Positions 1 through 5,917 of a DNA stretch of 13,372 nucleotides are shown here, in pieces; position 1 is the stretch's first letter; each line of letters opens with the position of its first letter. The DNA comes from Oscillospiraceae bacterium (lineage in GTDB: Bacteria > Bacillota_A > Clostridia > Oscillospirales > CAG-272). Location of the stretch: contig SVSO01000065.1 of the NCBI GenBank assembly GCA_015064195.1, forward strand, positions 1 through 13,372, in the 5' to 3' direction. Position numbers and translations under genes: made by a program. The notes under the pieces are model-generated. The model worked only from the letters and a program-made list of their open reading frames with translations. It was not told where the DNA came from and made no database searches.

Positions 1-411
1 AAATTCGAGGTCGGTACGCGATTCGCCGCTTCTGTTTCATTTTTTGTCGTTGAATCGCAAATTCTAATACTGGAACCTAAATTTTCGAGGTTTCCTATAG
101 TATTTTCACTTTGAGAAGTGTTCGGTTGGTCTCCTGCCAACTCTGCCTCAGTTGTCTGAGTTATGGATTCCTCTCCGGATTCAGCCTGAGTCGTTGGTTT
201 CGTTGGTGTTTCCACGGGAGCGGGTGTAGTCTCAGTCATGATATTTTTTTCTGATTTGCTTTCGCCACAGTTTTTGCATGTCCTTAATCTTTATCCCCTT
301 TATAGGTGTCAGGATGATACTTTTTCGCCAATGCCTTGTATGCTATGTGAATCACTTCGTCTGATGCAGTTGACGATATTTCGAGATCTCATAATAATTC
401 ATTTGTTTCAT
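1..411 (-). pseudogene. decayed J-domain (DnaJ-like) protein gene, runs off the left edge
   Basis: On the minus strand a good ribosome binding site (AAAGGAG, 420-414) precedes an ATG at 411. Pieces of a J domain follow, but in changing frames. The start reads MKQMNYYEIS and stops at 352. A shift of one base near 383 gives STASDEVIHIAYKALAKKYH followed by PDTYKGDKD (376-287), which holds the HPD motif that stimulates Hsp70. A further shift gives IKDMQKLWRKQIRKKYHD (288-235), resembling helices III-IV. A third frame, open from 290 to the window edge, gives a Thr/Pro/Glu-rich linker (TETTPAPVETP and onward). Each segment continues the expected domain order, so I read this as one gene damaged by several single-base indels, either real decay or sequence error. 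An intact J-domain protein would be an Hsp70 co-chaperone. An alternative is that the ATG at 239, or the frame containing CKNCG (279-265), is used as a shorter separate protein. Confidence 0.6.
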
Positions 412-443
412 AACTCCTTTGTATGAATTTATTTCTTATAGAT

Positions 444-472
444 AGTATATCATATTTTATCGTTCCTGTCAA
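444..472 (-). promoter_or_regulatory. sigma-A promoter of the J-domain gene
   Basis: On the minus strand there is a perfect -35 TTGACA (472-467), a 17-base spacer and a -10 TATACT (449-444). It lies 33 bases upstream of the ATG at 411 and just ahead of its ribosome binding site. The quality of the promoter suggests the downstream gene was functional recently. It shares the intergenic region with the divergent repressor gene, whose probable -10 is TATAAT at 490-495 on the plus strand with no clear -35 partner. Confidence 0.75.
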
Positions 473-518
473 CACCCGTGAAAATATTGTATAATAATAC
501 ATATCGTGAGGTGATGAC

Positions 519-752
519 ATGAACCCAATCTATGAATCCGAATACCGCCAGATCGGCTTAAAAATCGCATACTACCGCAAACTGCGTGGGTTGACGCAGG
601 AACAGCTTGCAGAGAAGATCGACCGCACACCGGCCTTCATTGGTCATGTGGAAGCGCCGAACATCAACAAAGCCGTGTCGCTCGACACGCTGTTCGAGAT
701 TGCATCCGTGCTGGATGTCCCAGCGCACAAGTTTCTGTTGTTCGACGAGTGA
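519..752 (+). CDS. XRE-family helix-turn-helix transcriptional regulator, 77 aa
   Basis: This is a complete small protein consisting almost entirely of one lambda-repressor-like (XRE/Cro) DNA-binding domain. The stretch IGLKIAYYRKLRGLTQEQLA (residues 12-31) gives helices 1 and 2. The recognition helix region is near residues 36-47 (RTPAFIGHVEAP), followed by the usual SLDTLFEIASVLDVP helices (54-68). The ATG is supported by GAGGTG (508-513) and a TATAAT at 490-495. It is divergent from the J-domain gene, and their promoters overlap, so autoregulation and control of the neighbour are plausible. Small XRE proteins like this are common in plasmids, conjugative elements and prophages of Firmicutes. 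It has no extra effector domain, so any signal it senses cannot be inferred. The leader repeat starts 17 bases after its stop. Confidence 0.9.
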   Translation: MNPIYESEYRQIGLKIAYYRKLRGLTQEQLAEKIDRTPAFIGHVEAPNINKAVSLDTLFEIASVLDVPAHKFLLFDE

Positions 753-768
753 GTCATACCAGCTTCCA

Positions 769-840
769 TCAATTAAGTATCATAAAAGTGATCCTCCGGA
801 CGGACTCCGGAGGATCATAATCTATTTATCTTGGAGGACA
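769..840 (+). repeat. leader repeat copy A with hairpin and ribosome binding site
   Basis: This 72-base segment matches 12754-12825 at all but about 5 positions. It holds a -10-like TATCAT (778-783), a 12-bp perfect stem TGATCCTCCGGA / TCCGGAGGATCA (789-800 and 806-817) with a 5-base loop, an A/T-rich spacer, and a GGAGGACA ribosome binding site (833-840). The stem is not followed by a U run, so it is not a typical terminator. If TATCAT is used, transcription would start close to the 5' foot of the stem. The 5' arm contains CCTCC, complementary to the real ribosome binding site downstream as well as to its own 3' arm. The role is unknown; a translation-control or mRNA-stabilising leader is the best guess. 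Confidence 0.85.
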
Positions 841-847
841 CTGAATC

Positions 848-901
848 ATGCATTCCCGGCGAATCATTTTTCTCGCCGCTGCGATTGATACAGAAGCATA
901 A
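848..901 (+). pseudogene. 17-codon open frame after leader A, possibly a truncated gene start
   Basis: The GGAGGACA of leader A sits 10 bases before an ATG at 848. The frame reads MHSRRIIFLAAAIDTEA and stops at 899-901, right at the foot of the terminator hairpin. In leader copy B the same arrangement introduces a long gene, so this short frame may be the surviving start of a gene cut off where the catabolic cargo joins. It may equally be a leader peptide or chance. No homology can be claimed from 17 residues. Confidence 0.3.
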
Positions 902-902
902 C

Positions 903-951
903 AAAAGCATCCATCCGCGGCAGAATAATGTGCCGTGGATGGATGCTTTTT
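903..951. terminator. strong bidirectional terminator downstream of the glycyl radical enzyme gene
   Basis: A 20-bp stem (903-922 with 931-950) closes on an 8-base loop. The only non-Watson-Crick pair is 917/936, G-U as plus-strand RNA. The core arms are GCATCCATCC and GGATGGATGC. A run of T follows at 947-951 on the plus strand, and the A run at 903-906 gives a U tract on the minus strand. It can end the minus-strand enzyme transcript (stop at 995) and shield it from read-through from the repressor/leader side. Confidence 0.9.
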
Positions 952-994
952 GTCGATTCATCAATCAAACGGTATGTGTACAGATGTCCGCTTA

Positions 995-3241
995 TTATTC
1001 GTAGAAATTGCGGGAGAGCACCTCTGCCTGCCATTCGGGGGAAAGACTGGTGAAGCGTGCGGAAAATCCACAGACCCGGACGATCAGATTGCGATGATTC
1101 TCCGGATGGAGCTGAGCATCGCACAGCTGCTCGCGGGATACGCAGTTGAGCTGAAGCGATTGGATGCCGGAACGTGCAGCGGCTCTGACGAAGGCTTCGC
1201 AATGCTCCATCCCGATTTTTCCGCCGGGCAGAATGATGTTGACCACCGAACTGCCTGCCATTTTGGACGGATCGAGGGCGGAGAAGCTGTCAAGCACCTC
1301 GAAAACACTTCCAATCTTATGCAGGCGTGAGGGGGTCAGTCCCTGTGAAAAATACTCACCGTCATGCCGACCGTCGGGTGTTGCACGGGTCTTTTCTGCC
1401 CAGAAACGGATTTCGGTGTAGGTCAGATGACCGATCTCCGTCTTTCCGCCCCAGACTGTAGGCGGAAGCTCCTGCGCCATCCGGTACATATCATCATTGA
1501 AGCGGCGCGCGAGGGTGTTCGATGCATCCGATCCGTCGCCCCAGCAGGGTGAATGGATGGCCGCAGCCCGCAGATGCTCAGCGCCTTCCCAGTTGCGGCG
1601 CACTGCTGACAAAAGCTCATCGAGGGTACAGATCGAATCCTCGAAGCACAGCTTGCGGATGGCCAGCAAAGAATCCACCACGTTGGGAAAGCCCACCAGA
1701 TGGAATTCTTCATCGTGATACTTTGCGCCGCCGGCTGTCAGATCCATGCGCTTGTCAAGGCAGGATTCCATGGCCGCGGAGACCAGCGGAACCGGAACGA
1801 TCCTGCTCCAATACCCTTTTCCCTCGCGCCCGATGGCTGCCCGTGCTTCGAATAGTCTGCGCACATTTTCGCAGGTAATGGCATAAACATCCTCAAAGCT
1901 CTGCGCATCGTCGATCGGCAGGAAGCGGATTCCGATCTCCGCCATCTCACGCTCGGCACAGTGGACAGAATATTCAAAGGCTTTGAGAATATTGACATAG
2001 TTGCCGTTGTCCGGTTTTTCGACACTGTTGACCTCCATGCCCCAGCAGCCGGCCGAGATGTAATCCCGCGCCTCCGTGAGTGTACGCCCTTCTCTGAGAA
2101 GTGCCGGAATGCACGCATCATCATTGTGATACAGAATAGTTGTAGTACCGCGGATAATGCTCTCGTTGATCAGATCCAGATATTCCTTGGGAGAGGATTC
2201 GGAATAACGGCACATGATCTTAGGATAGATAATGACCTCATCCCGTGCCGCCTGCAAAAAGAGCCGTGTCAGCTCATTGAACACCGGCTGACCGTCTGCA
2301 TCGCATCCGCCGATGACATAGGTATTCTCCAGCTCGTGATCGCTGTATCCCACCATCTTGGAATCGTGGTCGTAATGACAGTCAAACATCAGCAAAAAGC
2401 GGGTGATCAGATCCAGCGCATCCTCCCGCGTCAGTTTTCCGGAGGCAATGTCATGCTCATAGAAGGGCAGCAGCTCAATGTCAACCCTGCCAAAGGTATT
2501 GAAGCCTGCGCCCTCAATGGTACCGATGGCTTTGCGGAGAAATGCCAGTGTATTGAGTGCCTCATAGAAGCTTTGCGGTGCTTCCCACGGCACACGGGCG
2601 GCAGTGTCAGAAATGCGGCGGAGATTCCGGCACTCCTCCTCATCCTGCGCCTCCGGCATACGTGCAATTGCCGCCTCGGCAAACTTTTCACCGATGCGTT
2701 TGATCGCCATGAGTCCGGTGCGGGTTGCCTCAAGATATTCTCTTTCTTCATTGTTTGCACCATCCAGCTGAGCTGTGGCTTTATCATACAGCGATTTCAG
2801 GCCACCTTTCAGAATCGGCGCGTAGTTGAGCTTGAAATGCTGGCTGTTGTCCATGAAAATGCCGCAGATGAGGTACAGCTGATGGTTGCCGTGAATCCAT
2901 CGGCGTTCCAACGTATCCGGAGCGAAAACCTCTGCCAGATGCTTTCTCCTTGCCATCGTCCAGCCGCCCGCCTGAATCCTGCCGCGATAGTTCGGTGAAC
3001 CGTCCGATCGGGCGTGAAGTGCTCCTGTTTCGAAATAAAACGGATTCGTGCGGAAAAGAACAGGTGAAACCGCCTCGGAGATCATGCGGTACTGCAATGA
3101 TTTCATGGCAAACGCGCTCATGTTTTCATCATATTGCGCATCAAGCTCAGAGAGCAGCCGATCGGTAAAATCCTGCGAGAGGGTGTCGGCATAATTGAGG
3201 TAATGTGTCAGATGTTCTTTGCGAAAGTTTTGATAGTCCAT
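995..3241 (-). CDS. glycyl radical enzyme (pyruvate formate-lyase-like family), 748 aa
   Basis: The family makes a stable glycyl radical that passes to an active-site cysteine and then to substrate, driving C-C, C-O, C-N or C-S cleavage without oxygen. The C-terminal radical loop is RVCGFSARF with Gly725, followed by the usual LSPEWQAEVLSR end. Cys399 in SAGCWGMEV fits the thiyl position. TPDGR (621-625) and the region of Ser/Asp/Leu around 652-670 match the family C-terminal half. Length is slightly short for the family (about 750-850). Most eliminating members have GCVE with Glu at Cys+2; here Cys+2 is Gly and the Glu is at Cys+4, so it is not a standard diol, choline or hydroxyproline enzyme, and it lacks the double Cys of pyruvate formate-lyase. 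The ATG has AAGGAGG 7 bases upstream. It needs a radical-SAM activase, which is not in the window. It is divergent from an AraC regulator and transcribed alone. The substrate is unknown. Confidence 0.93.
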   Translation of the reverse strand: MDYQNFRKEHLTHYLNYADTLSQDFTDRLLSELDAQYDENMSAFAMKSLQYRMISEAVSPVLFRTNPFYFETGALHARSDGSPNYRGRIQAGGWTMARRKHLAEVFAPDTLERRWIHGNHQLYLICGIFMDNSQHFKLNYAPILKGGLKSLYDKATAQLDGANNEEREYLEATRTGLMAIKRIGEKFAEAAIARMPEAQDEEECRNLRRISDTAARVPWEAPQSFYEALNTLAFLRKAIGTIEGAGFNTFGRVDIELLPFYEHDIASGKLTREDALDLITRFLLMFDCHYDHDSKMVGYSDHELENTYVIGGCDADGQPVFNELTRLFLQAARDEVIIYPKIMCRYSESSPKEYLDLINESIIRGTTTILYHNDDACIPALLREGRTLTEARDYISAGCWGMEVNSVEKPDNGNYVNILKAFEYSVHCAEREMAEIGIRFLPIDDAQSFEDVYAITCENVRRLFEARAAIGREGKGYWSRIVPVPLVSAAMESCLDKRMDLTAGGAKYHDEEFHLVGFPNVVDSLLAIRKLCFEDSICTLDELLSAVRRNWEGAEHLRAAAIHSPCWGDGSDASNTLARRFNDDMYRMAQELPPTVWGGKTEIGHLTYTEIRFWAEKTRATPDGRHDGEYFSQGLTPSRLHKIGSVFEVLDSFSALDPSKMAGSSVVNIILPGGKIGMEHCEAFVRAAARSGIQSLQLNCVSREQLCDAQLHPENHRNLIVRVCGFSARFTSLSPEWQAEVLSRNFYE

Positions 3242-3270
3242 GCTAAGTCCTCCTTCCTGTGGGTGATTCC

Positions 3271-3299
3271 ATTATAGCAGGAAGACGGTGAAATGTAAA
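3271..3299 (-). promoter_or_regulatory. sigma-A promoter of the glycyl radical enzyme gene
   Basis: On the minus strand TTTACA (3299-3294), a 17-base spacer and TATAAT (3276-3271) end 29 bases before the ATG. The -35 region reads TTTACATTTCA, a string that recurs at the lipoprotein-MFS operon promoter (10262-10252, one base different) and upstream of leader B (12723-12733). A weak -35 beside a perfect -10 is what an activator-dependent promoter, for example one driven by the divergent AraC protein, would look like. Confidence 0.75.
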
Positions 3300-3351
3300 T
3301 ATCCGCTTTGAGCAACTTGTACTTTTCGGAAATGAAACTGGGACGCACCTG

Positions 3352-3380
3352 TTGACAGGCGAAAAAAAGTATGGTATGAT
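3352..3380 (+). promoter_or_regulatory. sigma-A promoter of the first AraC-type regulator
   Basis: TTGACA (3352-3357), a 17-base spacer and TATGAT (3375-3380) lie ahead of an AAAGGAG ribosome binding site (3400-3406) and the ATG at 3414. The -35 is perfect, so constitutive expression of the regulator is likely. It is back-to-back with the enzyme promoter, with 52 bases between the two -35 boxes, leaving room for a shared operator. Confidence 0.8.
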
Positions 3381-3413
3381 GAGATAACGACCCGATGAGA
3401 AAAGGAGAAGGCC

Positions 3414-4181
3414 ATGGATTCCCTGATCAAGCTGGAGCAGATCCTTATCGTAACAAGATTTAAGCCGAATCACCGTCACTGGATCGGTCAGTCGGGCGGT
3501 GCACACATTCTGACCTATGAGTTTGACGGGCTGTATGAGCATCGCTATCAGGATGTGGGGTATGAGGTGAAGGAGAATACCATTCTCCTGATCAATGCGG
3601 ACGATCGGTATGAGGTGACGGTCAAAGAGCCTGGCGACTGCATCGCGGTTCACTTCACTACCGTCGAGCCGCCGGATTTCCATTTCACCTGTCTTTCGTT
3701 TCCCAATATCCAGTCCCTCCGTCCGGATTTCATACGCCTCTTTTCCGCGTACAACCGCCGTGATGAATCGTCGTGGTATGCCTGCGCATCCATTCTGTAC
3801 GGCATCTTCGACAAGTTAAGCCGCTTTACCGGTGAAAAATCTCCCTATGTCTCCCGCGCGCGTTACGACGATGTGTCCGCTGCACGGGATTATATATCCG
3901 AAAATTTCTGCGATCCCCTGCTGCACATGAATCAGGCGGCAGCGGTGGCAGGCATGAGTCCGCGGCGGTTCAGTGAGCTGTTCCGTAGCTTCTACCACAT
4001 CTCGCCCCGTCAGTATGTGACACAGCTGCGCATCGAAACCGCCAAAAATATGCTGAGAGACGGGCAGTTCACATTAACAGAGATCGCGGAAACCGTGGGC
4101 TATACCAGCGACAGCTATCTCTGTCGGGTATTCAGCGAAATCGTCGGCATCTCGCCTGCAAAATGGGCAGAACAGAAATGA
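3414..4181 (+). CDS. AraC-family transcriptional regulator, 255 aa
   Basis: The N-terminal half (about residues 8-95) looks like the beta-rich sensor domain of AraC-family proteins (H-W-I-G-Q-S-G-G, then FDGLYEHRYQD and VKENTILLINADDRYEV). The C-terminal third (about 150-253) is the double helix-turn-helix DNA-binding domain. The first helix-turn-helix is near 173-194 (NQAAAVAGMSPRRFSELFRS) and the second near 221-242 (TEIAETVGYTSDSYLCRVF), followed by GISPAKW, the family's usual P-x-x-[WY/F] ending. The start is set by AAAGGAG and a TTGACA promoter. It is divergent from the glycyl radical enzyme and 50 bases upstream of a binding lipoprotein with no terminator between, so it probably controls both in response to the shared substrate. 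The ligand cannot be told from sequence. Confidence 0.93.
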   Translation: MDSLIKLEQILIVTRFKPNHRHWIGQSGGAHILTYEFDGLYEHRYQDVGYEVKENTILLINADDRYEVTVKEPGDCIAVHFTTVEPPDFHFTCLSFPNIQSLRPDFIRLFSAYNRRDESSWYACASILYGIFDKLSRFTGEKSPYVSRARYDDVSAARDYISENFCDPLLHMNQAAAVAGMSPRRFSELFRSFYHISPRQYVTQLRIETAKNMLRDGQFTLTEIAETVGYTSDSYLCRVFSEIVGISPAKWAEQK

Positions 4182-4231
4182 CGTGAGTTGTCTTTTTTGG
4201 AAATAATTTTTGAAAGAATGAGGTATAAATC

Positions 4232-5689
4232 ATGAAAAACGCAAATCGTATGCACACACTTGCACTGATCGTTGTCCTGCTTCTCTCATCCTGTGCATCG
4301 GGAGGCACGGCTGAAACTACGGACGCCTCGTCGCAAACAGATACGACGCAGGCTGTCCCCGCCGATCCGCTGGAAGCATTGGATTTCGGAGGGCAGACGA
4401 TAACCATGTCCGTCTCCGATTACGACGGCGTGATGAAATGGGAAATGTCATCGGAGGAGGAGACGGGCGATGTGGTGAACGATGCCATCTTCACCCGCAA
4501 TCAGAACGTGGAGCAGCTTCTCAATGTGGAGCTTGAATTTGAGCCGTTCACCTACACGATGTCGGTGAAAAACACATGGCAGAATCATGTCCGCACCTCC
4601 GTAATGGCAGGAGACGGTGCGTATGACATCGTTCACAGCGACTCTTATCTGGGCACCGCATTCCTCACCGACGGAATCTTCTCCGATCTCAGCACCATGC
4701 CCCACATCGACATCAGCCAGAAATGGTGGAATCGCAGTTTCATGGAGGAATCTGCCGTCAACGGCAAATATGTCTTCGCCACCGGCGATATTTCCATCAT
4801 CCTCATCAAGAGTCTGTACGGTGTGTTCGTCAATCTTGACCTGTACGACACCTTCGGTTATGAAGAAAATATCTACGAGCTGGTTCACAGCGGGAAATGG
4901 ACGGTTGACAAAATGCGTGAGATGGCAGCCGGAGCTTATCGCGATGACAACGGCAATCAGAAGCCGGACAGCGGCGATATGGTAGGCTTCCTTGTGGAGT
5001 CACCCAATGAGCTGACCGGATTTCTCGGTGCAAACATGGTGGATATGACGGAGCGTGAAGGCGATGCAATCCGCCTTGTCTACGGAAACGAGCATAATGC
5101 CGAGGTGGTGGAAAAGCTTTGCCGGGTGTTTCATGAGACGGAGGGCGTGCTGATCGCATCCGGCGTTCCCATGGCGGATTACGGCGAGAACAGCATCTTC
5201 AAAAACGGCAAGGTGCTGATGCATCCCGGACTCTTTCAGGTAGCCGACGCACTGCGCGATGTGCCGTTTCGCTATACGATTATCCCCTATCCCAAATGGG
5301 ACGAAATGCAGGCGGATTACGCATCCACTGCCTTGCAGAATTTCTCAATCTTCAGCATTCCCGCAGATGCGAAAGATCCCGAATGCTCTGCCGCAGTGAT
5401 GGAAGCCTTGGCAAGGGAAAGCAGTCGTCTCGTCACACCGGCCTATTATGAAACCGCACTCAAAATCAAATACGCTGCCGATAACAAAATGGCGCAGATG
5501 GTGGACATCATCAAGAACGGTCTGACCTTTGATTTTGCGTATATTTATTCCTATTTGCTGGGCAACATCAACAATGAATTCAAGGATTGCATTCGTCTCA
5601 ACGATCCGAACTGGGCATCCAAAGTCGCCGGTAAAAAGAACGCATGGGAAACTTCCATCGCGCAGCTGCTGGAAACCATCGGCAGTTGA
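4232..5689 (+). CDS. extracellular solute-binding lipoprotein, 485 aa
   Basis: A secreted, lipid-anchored substrate-binding protein of the ABC-importer type. Residues 1-21 form a lipoprotein signal peptide (hydrophobic 9-19, lipobox LSSC with Cys21), then a Thr/Ser-rich linker to about residue 45. The mature part opens with LDFGGQTITM (50-59) and has a binding-protein fold: GDGAYDIVHSD (128-137), WWNRSFMEE (165-173), GKWTVDKMREMA (221-232). Asp/Asn-rich AYRDDNGNQKPDSGDMVGF (235-253) looks like an EF-hand-type calcium loop; the second lipoprotein in the window has the corresponding loop at 243-261. The start has AATGAGG (4218-4223 region). No permease or ATPase follows; instead the gene ends before a terminator. 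It is most likely co-transcribed with the AraC gene. Probable ligand is a sugar or glycoside, by analogy only. Confidence 0.88.
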   Translation: MKNANRMHTLALIVVLLLSSCASGGTAETTDASSQTDTTQAVPADPLEALDFGGQTITMSVSDYDGVMKWEMSSEEETGDVVNDAIFTRNQNVEQLLNVELEFEPFTYTMSVKNTWQNHVRTSVMAGDGAYDIVHSDSYLGTAFLTDGIFSDLSTMPHIDISQKWWNRSFMEESAVNGKYVFATGDISIILIKSLYGVFVNLDLYDTFGYEENIYELVHSGKWTVDKMREMAAGAYRDDNGNQKPDSGDMVGFLVESPNELTGFLGANMVDMTEREGDAIRLVYGNEHNAEVVEKLCRVFHETEGVLIASGVPMADYGENSIFKNGKVLMHPGLFQVADALRDVPFRYTIIPYPKWDEMQADYASTALQNFSIFSIPADAKDPECSAAVMEALARESSRLVTPAYYETALKIKYAADNKMAQMVDIIKNGLTFDFAYIYSYLLGNINNEFKDCIRLNDPNWASKVAGKKNAWETSIAQLLETIGS

Positions 5690-5872
5690 ACAGTTTGATC
5701 GGTGATCCTGACCGTCTCGGAGCAGCTGTGATGATCAATTCTGCCCCTGAATTGTTGTTATATCAGGTGTAGCTTGGGAATCTGCTGGAGTTGAACCACC
5801 GCAGGAAGCGATGGAATACAAGGCTGCGCGCGATGATGCTCCCAAAAATGCTGAGAGGCAAATAATAACAGA

Positions 5873-5910
5873 AAAACCGAACCGTTCATATCATTGCTCG
5901 GTTCGGTTTT
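5873..5910. terminator. bidirectional terminator between convergent operons
   Basis: A 12-bp perfect stem AAAACCGAACCG (5873-5884) and CGGTTCGGTTTT (5899-5910) with a 14-base loop. The T run at 5907-5910 and the A run at 5872-5876 let it work on both strands. It ends the plus-strand lipoprotein transcript and lies just after the stop of the minus-strand propeller gene (5918). Confidence 0.88.
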
Positions 5911-5917
5911 ATTTGGC

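Noticed and set aside
238..426. 62-codon plus-strand open frame
   Set aside because: It is antisense to the J-domain remains and its own promoter-side sequence, with no ribosome binding site.
789..817. Leader hairpin as a rho-independent terminator for the XRE gene
   Set aside because: The stem is strong but no U tract follows, and the second copy lies directly ahead of a ribosome binding site and a real start codon.
1961..2998. 345-codon open frame on the plus strand
   Set aside because: It lies wholly inside the glycyl radical enzyme gene in antisense, has no ribosome binding site, and its translation shows no recognisable domain.
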